From DATCJU01 sp036562635 (GTDB lineage: Bacteria; Actinomycetota; Actinomycetes; Mycobacteriales; Pseudonocardiaceae), in the NCBI GenBank assembly GCA_036562635.1, contig DATCJU010000133.1:1-22104 (forward strand): 22,104 nt of DNA, read 5' to 3'. Below, in pieces: positions 7,239-14,104 of this stretch; within the stretch, counting starts at the first letter, position 1; each line of letters begins with the position of its first letter. A program made the translations under genes and the position numbers. Below the pieces are notes generated by a model. That model saw only the letters and a program-made list of their open reading frames with translations. It made no database searches and was not told the DNA's origin.

Positions 7239-7633
7239 GCTCGCGTACCGGACGATCGGCGAAATATTCGAACACGGTGAGTCATCGAAGTTCCCCAATT
7301 GATCACTCTCTGTGTTCGAATCGGAGAAACCTTCCCATTTTGTCCATGATCCGCCGCTCCCGCACTTCATATTCGCCCGTTCGGTGATGAAACGAGCGTT
7401 CTCCGGTGGGCGCACCGGCTATTCACCCGACGGGCAATCGCGGTGAGCCGGAGAATGTGGTTCGGTGCTCGTGGTCGCGTCCGCTTGTGGCGTGTCGTCG
7501 CATCCGAGCGATCGCTCTCCACACGCCGACCGAGCGGACGATCGCACCACAGTCATTTCGTCGGTTCTCCCCGGGGAGATCCTTGCCGTCCGCCGCGGGG
7601 ATCGACCCTGCAGAGATCACGAGAAGGGCAACC
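7239..7633. other. Lower-GC intergenic region with inverted repeats
   Basis: About 395 bases with clearly more A and T than the neighbouring genes. It holds a 10-bp inverted repeat (listed separately) and a 14-base palindrome, TCTCCCCGGGGAGA, at 7566-7579. A minus-strand reading frame (7423-7677) with a signal-like start has poor third-position GC and was not accepted. I see no RNA gene. The region may hold promoters for the small gene at 7634. Confidence 0.5.
7266..7321. repeat. 10-bp inverted repeat downstream of the membrane protein gene
   Basis: ATTCGAACAC (7266-7275) and GTGTTCGAAT (7312-7321) are perfect complements separated by 36 bases. Each arm holds the palindrome TTCGAA. It could be a loose terminator for the gene ending at 7238 or paired sites for a regulator. 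The arms are AT-rich for this genome, which makes chance occurrence less likely. Confidence 0.5.
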
Positions 7634-8104
7634 GTGAGCACCCATCCCCGGAACAGCCGCCCCTGCGGGTCCGCCACCCCTCGTCGCGCTCACCCGACTC
7701 ACGTCGGACCACGGGTCCGGGTACACGTCGCCACCGCCGTCCGCCATCGTCCGACGATTCGCCCGACGTCCTCCTCGGTGTCCCGAGCCACCCACCCCGT
7801 TCCGCGCACCGACCCGGCGCCGCCGCCCCCACCCCGGCCCCGTACCGAACGATCACCCCAGCACGTCCGCTGCGACACGGTCCTGCCACTGCTGGGCGTG
7901 GTGCCCAGCCTGGCCGTCATCGCGCTGAGCTCCGGCCCCCGGGCTGCGCTCGCCGTGCTGGTGTTCGCCGTGTCCCTGCGCGTGCTCTGCCTGATGGGCG
8001 AGAGCGACCGGTTCTGTCGGCACCTCCGCCGACCGACGACGTGGTTCCGCAGGATCAGGCGTTCCCGACAGGAAACCGAACCGCCGCGTGACGGAATTCG
8101 ATAA
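7634..8104 (+). CDS. Putative small protein with one hydrophobic hairpin, doubtful
   Basis: A possible 156-residue product from the GTG at 7634, preceded by GAGAAGGG. The first half is basic and rich in Pro, Arg and Thr, and looks like disordered or even non-coding sequence. The second half is more protein-like: a hydrophobic stretch (VLPLLGVVPSLAVIALSS, then ALAVLVFAVSLRVLCLM) that could form a membrane hairpin, followed by a basic tail. Third-position GC is moderate in the first part and high in the second. A later start inside the frame is therefore possible. No family is recognised. It lies ahead of the degenerate GGDEF gene with a spacer of about 217 bases, which is too far to call an operon. 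Confidence 0.4.
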   Translation: MSTHPRNSRPCGSATPRRAHPTHVGPRVRVHVATAVRHRPTIRPTSSSVSRATHPVPRTDPAPPPPPRPRTERSPQHVRCDTVLPLLGVVPSLAVIALSSGPRAALAVLVFAVSLRVLCLMGESDRFCRHLRRPTTWFRRIRRSRQETEPPRDGIR

Positions 8105-8321
8105 ACCGCAACAGGATCGTGATCTCGCGGATTGACGACCGGACGAAGAGACAGGACCAAGATCGTATTCCGCACCGGCAAAGCTACCGAGCGTCGTTCA
8201 TATTCGCTGATCGAAAAGACTGAAGATCACCTCTATGGGTGGAAGGAGAAGGCTTGATCTGACCACCTAGTGGAGGGGAGGCTCAATAACGAAGGTCCGA
8301 TCGGCGGAAGGTGAGAGCCAA
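8105..8321 (+). other. Lower-GC leader of the PAS-GGDEF gene
   Basis: About 217 bases, richer in A and T than the flanking genes, ending in the ribosome site GGAAGGTGAG before ATG 8322. Short self-complementary pieces occur (CACC/GGTG around 8229, CCAC/GTGG around 8263). GGCAAAGCTACCG at 8177-8189 recalls one half of a c-di-GMP-I riboswitch, but the other half was not found. It probably holds the promoter. No convincing -35/-10 pair was seen. Confidence 0.4.
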
Positions 8322-9173
8322 ATGAGTGCCGTGGACATCGCGGCACCCTCCACCGGGACCATCTGGGACAGGTTCGTCGCCGACCTCCCGGTGGGGGTGC
8401 TGCTCGAGAACGAGCGAGGCGAGGTGATCGCCGCCAACGACCGGGCCGCCAGGCTGCTTGGCCTCAGCTATCACGACCTGATCACGGCCAGGCGCCCTCC
8501 CGAGTGGGAACTGTTGGACGATTCCGGGGCACCGCTTCCCCACCCGGCACAGATCGCCGACCAGGTACTGCGTATCGGGGCGCCTCTCACCATTCCGGTG
8601 GTGGTCACGCGTAACCGCGTCCCGCTCACCCGGCTGTGGGCCGAACACCATCCCGTTCAGTCCCTGTCGCAACAGCGGATTCTGGTGCTGCTGCAACCGG
8701 TCGACACGGACGTGCCGCACAGCCGGGGGCTGCTGGACCCGCTCACCGGTCTGCCCAACCGGGCACTGCTGCTGGACCGACTGGAACAGGCCCTCACCCG
8801 GGCCCGCACCCTCGGCACCCTCGCCACCCTGGTGCTGGTCGACATCCGGCGCATGGCCGCGGTGAACATCGAACACGGCTTCGCCCAGGGGGACCAGCTG
8901 CTGGTCACCCTGGCCGAGCGACTGCGTCAGGGCATGCGCGCCGACCACACCGTGGCCCGCTACAGCGGAGACACCTTCGCCGTGGTGGCCGAACACCCCG
9001 GCGGAACCGGGCAGGCGATCGCGGACCGGGTCGAGGAGATCGCCGGACGCCCGCTGCGGCTGGGCCGCCGGTGGTTCCGCCCCGCACTGCGCACGGCGTG
9101 GTGCACCAGTGACGGCCAGGCCTCGGTGATGTCCGTGCTGACCAAGGCCGAGGAACAACTCGCTCGCTGCTGA
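8322..9173 (+). CDS. PAS domain protein with degenerate GGDEF domain
   Basis: A cytoplasmic protein of 283 residues. Residues about 14-125 look like a PAS sensor domain (FVADLPVGVLLENERGEVIAANDRAARLLG). From about 138 it reads as a GGDEF domain, starting with DPLTGLPNRALLLDRL. In active diguanylate cyclases the active-site loop is GG(D/E)EF. Here it is SGDTF (215-219), and the usual DLDxFKxIND stretch is DIRRMAAVNIEH. The protein is therefore very unlikely to make c-di-GMP. It may bind GTP or a nucleotide, or act as a PAS-controlled regulatory partner. No EAL domain and no membrane segment are seen. The ATG at 8322 follows GGAAGGTGAG. A strong two-way terminator follows. An intact cyclase lies about 5 kb away at 14091-15455. 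Confidence 0.82.
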   Translation: MSAVDIAAPSTGTIWDRFVADLPVGVLLENERGEVIAANDRAARLLGLSYHDLITARRPPEWELLDDSGAPLPHPAQIADQVLRIGAPLTIPVVVTRNRVPLTRLWAEHHPVQSLSQQRILVLLQPVDTDVPHSRGLLDPLTGLPNRALLLDRLEQALTRARTLGTLATLVLVDIRRMAAVNIEHGFAQGDQLLVTLAERLRQGMRADHTVARYSGDTFAVVAEHPGGTGQAIADRVEEIAGRPLRLGRRWFRPALRTAWCTSDGQASVMSVLTKAEEQLARC

Positions 9174-9253
9174 GCCCGGTCCACCGCCTCCGCCCGCCCT
9201 GCGGTCCACAGCATCGTACGTACGCGCCACGACCTGACGACGACCCGACGACG

Positions 9254-9286
9254 ACGGGCCCGGGAGCCGATGGCTCCCGGGCCCGT
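9254..9286. terminator. Perfect 15-bp stem between convergent genes
   Basis: The arms at 9254-9268 and 9272-9286 are exact complements with a three-base loop (GAT), made almost wholly of G and C. It lies between the stop at 9173 and the minus-strand stop at 9327, so it can serve both genes. Confidence 0.85.
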
Positions 9287-9326
9287 GCCGTCACGACGCG
9301 ACGGTCGAACGACCGTGCTCAGCCGT

Positions 9327-11294
9327 TCAGAACCGCTGCTGCTGTTCCTCCTCGGGCGCCCGCCACAACAGGGCCGGCGAGCTCAGGAAGGACAGGTCCG
9401 GCTCCATCTGGAGCACCGACATGGCCGGTGCCTCGTTCCGGCCGAGACCGCTCGTGGTGTCCGAGACGAGGTCCTCCACGGCCTGCTCCGCGTGGGAGGT
9501 CGTCGGCAGCACCACGTGCTCGAATCCGAGCACCTCGTCCACCTCCCAGACCGGCGGAGTCGCGGTCGGCTCCGGCCGACCACCCTCGGTGGACGGCCCC
9601 TGCTGTGGCTGTGTCGCGTCGACCGCGGGTATCAGGTCGGTCAGCGCCTCCCACCCCGTCTCACGCGGCGCGGGCGGCAGCGGCGGCAGGTGCCCGACGG
9701 ACGGCAGCTTGAGGTCCCCCACCTGCACCCCGGACAGGCTGGCACCGGCCAGGGACGGAACCTGCGGCTCCGCCAGGATGCCCTCGACCAGCTCCACCGC
9801 GTCGAGCTCCGTCGACGTCGGGGCGGTCTCCTCGGCCCGCAGGACGAGCAGTTCGGGGAACGCCGGCAGCTCGGTCACCGGCGGCAGGTTCGCTCCGGGG
9901 ATCTCCAGCGGCTTGACCTCACGCGGCGTCGCCGTCGCGGTGGCCCCCTCGGTCAGCGCCGCGTCGACCAGCGACGCCGGCACCGAGTACAGGTGGGCCA
10001 CCGGGCTCAGCACCGTGACCGGCTCCAGGGTGACCGGGGCGATCTGGTTCGGCAGCACCTGGGTGGCGTCGGACGGGGCCGTCCCGGTGCCGTGTTCGAC
10101 GGCGTCCGCAGCCACCGCGCCCGACGTCGCGACGTCCTCGACGGGCCGGGACACCGTCGGGCCGGGCAGCCAGGTGACGTCCTCGGGCCCGAAACCCTCG
10201 ACGCCGGAGTCGACCCGGTTGCCACCGGTGCTCACCTCGGTGGCCCGCTCCTGCCCCCGGCCGATCGGGGCCACGGGAGCCAGAACCGAGTCGACGCCCG
10301 CGTTCTGCAGTGCCGCGAGCGTCCCGGGCAGTACGCCGAGGTCAACGGTGTCCTCCAGGGCCGCCTGGACCTCGGAGAGATCACCGCTCGTCGAGACGGT
10401 CGAGACGGTCGGCTCCGAGGGCCGGTCACCGGACCGCGGCAGCCCACCGATCGGGGCCGTCTCCTCCTGGGAGACGGCCTGGAAGTAGGCGGTGTTGAGC
10501 CACTCCAGCGCGTCGGCGGGCAGCTCGTCGGCGACCTCCTCGGTCACCTGGGAGAGCTGGTCGGCGGCGGTGTCGACCACTGCACCGGCGGTGTCGACCA
10601 CGTCCGGGCCACCGAGCACGTCGTCGGACCGCCCCACCGACAGCTGCGTGGTCGGCTCGGAGACCTCGGGCCGGACCACCGGCAGTTCCTGGGTGACCTC
10701 CTCGAGAGTCGGCGGCGGAACCACGGGCCGCGGGCGGTCGGCCGTCGGCCGCTCGGCCTGCACCGCGGTGCCCGGCACCGCACCGTACTGCGCGAGGTAG
10801 TGGTCGACCCGCGCCGTCAGGTCCTGCAACGCCGCCCGGGTCTGGGCCAGCAGTTCGATGACCTCGTCGGGCACGCTCCAGCTCTGGGTGACGGACATCG
10901 TGGTCGGACGGCCCGTGTCGGACGGCCCGGAGGCCGGTGTCGGCGTGTCGTCCACCCGGGGCATCACGATGGTGTCCACCAGCTCGTCGGGAGCGGGGAG
11001 ACCGACCCCCAGCGGCTGGATCCTGCTGTGCCTGCCGGTCGTTCCGACAGCGGTCCGGTCGACCATGGCCTCGACCTCCCCGGCGCTGGCTTCCTGGCGG
11101 CCCTTCGGAGCGTGGGTCTGTCCGTGGGAAACGTCCGCCGCGTCACCGTCGGCACGCACCGGACCGGGAGCCGAGTCACCGGCCGGCGCAGGGTGCCCCT
11201 GGTTGCAGTCGGCGGAAGCCACACCGGAACCGATGGCCAACATCCCACCGGTGACGATCGCGGCGTGTACACCGCGCTTCGCCCAGGTGTGCAT
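9327..11294 (-). CDS. Large exported low-complexity protein
   Basis: The 655-residue product starts with a clean signal peptide, MHTWAKRGVHAAIVTGGMLA, ending VASA before DCNQGHP. The Cys just after the predicted cut is not in a lipobox, since Asp precedes it. The rest is rich in Pro, Val, Thr, Glu and Ala with no globular family I recognise, no further membrane segment and no sortase motif. It ends PEEEQQQRF. Short segments such as EVIELLAQTRAALQDLTARV and SEVQAALEDTVDLGVLPGTL could be helices. It is probably a secreted or cell-wall-associated disordered protein. Similar Trp-Ala-Lys-Arg signal starts recur among Pseudonocardiaceae secreted proteins, from memory. The ATG at 11294 has AAGGAG upstream; the open frame runs further up without sense. 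It lies downstream of a second exported protein gene on the same strand. Confidence 0.85.
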   Translation of the reverse strand: MHTWAKRGVHAAIVTGGMLAIGSGVASADCNQGHPAPAGDSAPGPVRADGDAADVSHGQTHAPKGRQEASAGEVEAMVDRTAVGTTGRHSRIQPLGVGLPAPDELVDTIVMPRVDDTPTPASGPSDTGRPTTMSVTQSWSVPDEVIELLAQTRAALQDLTARVDHYLAQYGAVPGTAVQAERPTADRPRPVVPPPTLEEVTQELPVVRPEVSEPTTQLSVGRSDDVLGGPDVVDTAGAVVDTAADQLSQVTEEVADELPADALEWLNTAYFQAVSQEETAPIGGLPRSGDRPSEPTVSTVSTSGDLSEVQAALEDTVDLGVLPGTLAALQNAGVDSVLAPVAPIGRGQERATEVSTGGNRVDSGVEGFGPEDVTWLPGPTVSRPVEDVATSGAVAADAVEHGTGTAPSDATQVLPNQIAPVTLEPVTVLSPVAHLYSVPASLVDAALTEGATATATPREVKPLEIPGANLPPVTELPAFPELLVLRAEETAPTSTELDAVELVEGILAEPQVPSLAGASLSGVQVGDLKLPSVGHLPPLPPAPRETGWEALTDLIPAVDATQPQQGPSTEGGRPEPTATPPVWEVDEVLGFEHVVLPTTSHAEQAVEDLVSDTTSGLGRNEAPAMSVLQMEPDLSFLSSPALLWRAPEEEQQQRF

Positions 11295-11473
11295 GAGGTC
11301 TCCTTCCGTGTCCCTGTTGGGGATGCCTGTGGGGTGAGGGGGGGTGGCCTGGCGGGGCCGGCGGACGGCACACCGAGCACGGGCCACCCGATCTCGGGGA
11401 GGGGCTCCTCCGCACCGGCGGGAAGCCGGACGGGAGCCCGGGAGCGACGCGGCCACAGCGGGGGGAGACGGGA

Positions 11474-11500
11474 CGCGCGGTCACCTCCGCGGTGCGCGCG
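11474..11500 (-). terminator. Hairpin between the two exported-protein genes
   Basis: The arms CGCGCG-GT-CACC (11474-11485) and GGTG-CGCGCG (11491-11500) pair except for a two-base bulge, with the loop TCCGC. It lies 38-64 bases after the stop of the upstream gene (11538). It may end or weaken read-through into the 655-residue gene. No T tract follows. Confidence 0.4.
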
Positions 11501-11537
11501 ACGAACCCCGGCTCACCGACCGCGGGCCGGGCAGGAC

Positions 11538-12488
11538 TCAGTCAGGGGTGATTCCGGGCTGCGTGGCACGGCCGACGAGATCGGCCTGTTCCTCGCCACG
11601 ACCGATGTCGACGTGGTCCGGGAGCCGCGGTGCCGCGAGGGCGGCGTGCACGGCCAACAGGTCACCGGCGGACGGCGAACTGACGTCGCCACGGGCCCCG
11701 CCGGAGTGGGGGAGAAACACGGGCTGGCCGACGGGCAGGTCGGTCTCGTCCTGGGGCCACGCCGGCCCTTCCTCGGGCAGTGCGGCGCGACCGCCGGTGC
11801 GGCCCCCCGTCGGAACGGAAGTGGCGTCTCCCGGTGCCGCCGGCTCGACCGGCAGCTCCGGGACGAGGTCGTCGAGGGATGCGACGGGCTGGTCCACGTC
11901 CGGCCCCACCGGCGAGGACGGCAGCCCATCCGGGCGCACCAGACCACCCAGCCCCAGGTCGACGGGCAACAGCTCCTCCGGCCGCAGCACGTTGCCGACC
12001 GGGAGCAACTGCCGGTCGCCGTCCAGGTGCAACACCCCGGCCAGCTGGTGCAGCTGATCCTGCAGCAACGCCCCCGACTGTGGGGCGGAGTCCCGGTCGA
12101 CCTGCTCGGCGCCGAGCAGGTCGTCCAGTGGCACGACCGCGTCGAGCGCGGCGACCGGCTCGGTCTGTCGCAGCAGGGTGGTCAGTCCGTCGAGGGCCTC
12201 CGGTCCACCGCTTCGTTCCGCGGTGGAATCCGTTCCGGCAAGGCCCAGGAGCGTGGAGGAGTCACCGTCCGGCGCCGGCTCGGTGAGCGTGGTCTCGGAC
12301 GCCGACGGCGCGGAGTCCACGAGGGCCGACTCCGTGTCCGGGGCCGACGGGTGCTCCTCGGCGGCGGCACTGCCCCCACCCAGGAGCCAGGCCACGACCG
12401 TGCCGGCCATGGCACCGCCGGCGACCACGGTGGCGCGCACGAGGAGCCGCAGCATGCGGCTACCCGGGTGCGCCACCCACTTCGACAT
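11538..12488 (-). CDS. Second exported low-complexity protein
   Basis: The 316-residue product begins MSKWVAHPGSRMLRLLVRAT, a long basic n-region, then a hydrophobic core (VVAGGAMAGTVVAWLLGGG) and a probable signal-peptidase site in SAAAEEH. The exported part is acidic and rich in Leu, Pro, Asp, Gly and Ala, has no Cys, and matches no family I know. Leu-rich pieces such as ALDGLTTLLRQTEPVAALDAVVPLDDLLG may form helices. The ATG at 12488 was picked for GAGGAG upstream and because the hydrophobic core then sits correctly. The open frame continues 80 codons upstream without protein character. It is transcribed ahead of the 655-residue exported protein and away from the AI-2E transporter. The two neighbours share a style but not clear sequence identity, so they may act together at the cell surface. 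That is inference. Confidence 0.8.
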   Translation of the reverse strand: MSKWVAHPGSRMLRLLVRATVVAGGAMAGTVVAWLLGGGSAAAEEHPSAPDTESALVDSAPSASETTLTEPAPDGDSSTLLGLAGTDSTAERSGGPEALDGLTTLLRQTEPVAALDAVVPLDDLLGAEQVDRDSAPQSGALLQDQLHQLAGVLHLDGDRQLLPVGNVLRPEELLPVDLGLGGLVRPDGLPSSPVGPDVDQPVASLDDLVPELPVEPAAPGDATSVPTGGRTGGRAALPEEGPAWPQDETDLPVGQPVFLPHSGGARGDVSSPSAGDLLAVHAALAAPRLPDHVDIGRGEEQADLVGRATQPGITPD

Positions 12489-12808
12489 GGTCCGGCTCCT
12501 CGTGATGGACGTGCCTCGGGCTGATGCCCGACGGAACGCCTCCACCGGAAGAACATCCGGCGAGACGATGCGCTGCGTACACGATCGGGTACGGAGAGCG
12601 CATGCCGAGGTTGACACGCCATCCCGCGGCTGTGCACCTGTCCGAACGCAGTTTTCCCCTATCGAGTGATCTGGACGTGACGTATTCCACGCGCGGAACG
12701 AGAGCGGAGAACCGGAGTGGAAATCCACACCCGCCCCGCGGGTGTGACCCCCGATCTCCGCAGTACGTTCACCCGTCCTGACCCCACGTTCGGGGCTACG
12801 GTGATCTC
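12489..12808. promoter_or_regulatory. Divergent control region with two palindromes
   Basis: This 320-base spacer separates an exported-protein gene (minus) from a transporter gene (plus). It holds an 18-bp near-palindrome at 12576-12593 (CGTAC-A-CGATCG-G-GTACG, 16 of 18 positions symmetric) and a 9-bp-arm inverted repeat at 12726-12746 (CACACCCGC/GCGGGTGTG, loop CCC). Both are plausible operators. An AT-richer patch runs from about 12650 to 12725. No gene is seen in it. Confidence 0.5.
12797..12802 (+). promoter_or_regulatory. -10 box of a likely leaderless promoter
   Basis: TACGGT fits the TAnnnT -10 consensus and ends 6 bases before the GTG at 12809. Transcription would begin at or next to the start codon, giving an mRNA without a leader. 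This agrees with the lack of a good ribosome site there. No clear -35 was found. Confidence 0.5.
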
Positions 12809-14032
12809 GTGACCGATTCGAGGCTGACGCAGCGGCGGAACGCAGCCGACGAAGTTCCCTTCTCGTTGCGGGTCGCAGCCGCCGTGGGTTGGCGGTTCCT
12901 CGTGGTAGCCGGGGCGCTGTACGTCCTGGGCTACGTGTTCAGCCACCTGGGCGTGGTGCTCGTCCCGGTGGCCATCGCCCTGCTGCTGGCCGCGCTGCTC
13001 GCCCCGGCCGTCGACCGGCTCAGCCGGTGGGGGGTACCCCGCGGGCTGGCCACGGCGGTGGTGCTCGTCGGTGGGCTCGGCCTGGTCGGGGGCGTGCTCA
13101 CCTTCGTCATCAACGCCTTCACCGACGGTCTGCCGGACATGCAGCGGCAGGTCGCGGCAAGCCTGAACACCATCAGGGACTGGCTGAAGTCCGGGCCGCT
13201 CCACCTGCGTGAGGAGCAGCTCGACGAGTACACCCAGCGCCTGGTGCAGGCGATCCAGGAGAACCAGGCCGCCATCACCTCCAGCGCGCTCACCACCGCG
13301 GCCACCCTGGGTCAGCTGCTGACCGGTCTGCTGTTGGCGCTGTTCACCCTGATCTTCCTGCTCTACGACGGTCGCCGGATCTGGCTGTTCCTGGTGGGGA
13401 TGCTGCCGCGTCACGTCCAGAGCCGGGTGGACCTCGCCGGCAGCCGTGCCTTCACCTCGCTGACCCGCTACGTGCAGGCCACCGCCCTGGTCGCGGCGGT
13501 GGACGCCATCGGTATCGGCATCGGCCTGTGGATCATCGGGGTCCCGCTGGCCGTCCCACTCTCCGCGCTGGTGTTCCTCGGTGGGTTCGTGCCGATCGTG
13601 GGTGCCCTGGTCTCGGGGGCGGTGGCCGTGCTGGTCGCGCTGGTGGCCAACGGCCTGGTGCCCGCCCTGCTGGTGCTCGGCGTGGTGCTGCTGGTGCAGC
13701 AGCTGGAGGGACACGTGCTGCAGCCGCTGCTGATGGGGCGTGCGGTGAAACTGCACCCGCTGGCCGTGGTGCTGGCCATCGCGATCGGTGTCCACCTGGC
13801 CGGTATCGCCGGGGCGCTGCTGTCGGTGCCGCTGGTGGCGGTGACGAACTCGGCGATCCGCTCGCTGGTGGACAAGGAGGGCGCCACCGCCGTACCCGAG
13901 TCCGTGGTCGCCACGGCCCGAACGCGCCCGCTGTCCGGCGGGACCGGCACGGACACCCCCGGCGAGGAGCTGGTGGGCGACGGCGCGACCGTGGCCGACA
14001 CCCCGGAGTCCCGGACCGAGCCCGAGCGCTGA
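12809..14032 (+). CDS. AI-2E/PerM family membrane transporter
   Basis: The 407-residue protein belongs to the AI-2E family (UPF0118, PerM-like), oligomeric membrane exporters or antiporters whose substrates vary and are mostly unproven. Paired N-terminal helices (about 28-70 and 78-105) are followed by a soluble segment, SLNTIRDWLKSGPLHLREEQ. The C-terminal helix set then carries the family hallmark VLLVQQLEGHVLQPLLMGRAVKLHP and a Gly-rich segment, AGIAGALLSVPLVAV. The last 60 or so residues (TGTDTPGEELVGD...) are polar and probably cytoplasmic and disordered. The GTG at 12809 fits the family start and the TACGGT -10 just before it. Despite the family name, a role in autoinducer export should not be assumed. 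It is convergent with a diguanylate cyclase gene. Confidence 0.9.
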   Translation: MTDSRLTQRRNAADEVPFSLRVAAAVGWRFLVVAGALYVLGYVFSHLGVVLVPVAIALLLAALLAPAVDRLSRWGVPRGLATAVVLVGGLGLVGGVLTFVINAFTDGLPDMQRQVAASLNTIRDWLKSGPLHLREEQLDEYTQRLVQAIQENQAAITSSALTTAATLGQLLTGLLLALFTLIFLLYDGRRIWLFLVGMLPRHVQSRVDLAGSRAFTSLTRYVQATALVAAVDAIGIGIGLWIIGVPLAVPLSALVFLGGFVPIVGALVSGAVAVLVALVANGLVPALLVLGVVLLVQQLEGHVLQPLLMGRAVKLHPLAVVLAIAIGVHLAGIAGALLSVPLVAVTNSAIRSLVDKEGATAVPESVVATARTRPLSGGTGTDTPGEELVGDGATVADTPESRTEPER

Positions 14033-14043
14033 CCCCCGGGACG

Positions 14044-14104
14044 CCGACGGGGCCCGAGGCTGTCACCCACCGAACCGCAGGGCGACGCCCTCAGGCCCCG
14101 TCGG
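14044..14104. terminator. Nested inverted repeat between convergent genes
   Basis: The outer arms CCGACGGGGCC (14044-14054) and GGCCCCGTCGG (14094-14104) are perfect complements. Inside lies a small hairpin, AGGGC-GAC-GCCCT (14079-14091). The right arm overlaps the last codons of the minus-strand cyclase gene. It is probably the terminator of the transporter gene, though the wide outer loop weakens the case. Confidence 0.5.

Noticed and set aside
7423..7677. Minus-strand 84-residue protein with a signal-like N-terminus
   Set aside because: Third-position GC is far lower than in real genes here, the ribosome site is poor, and it overlaps the start of another candidate gene.
8177..8189. c-di-GMP-I riboswitch
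   Set aside because: Only one short piece resembles the conserved core. The first CAAAC segment, the tetraloop-receptor pair and the closing stem could not be placed at proper distances.
11212..11235. Lipoprotein signal in the 655-residue exported protein
   Set aside because: A Cys follows the signal peptide, but the preceding residues are Ser-Ala-Asp, which does not meet the lipobox pattern.
9270..12524. A 1084-codon plus-strand open frame across both exported-protein genes
   Set aside because: It starts in the terminator hairpin, crosses the spacer without change, and reads as Arg/Gly/Arg-rich nonsense. The minus-strand genes have signal peptides and ribosome sites.
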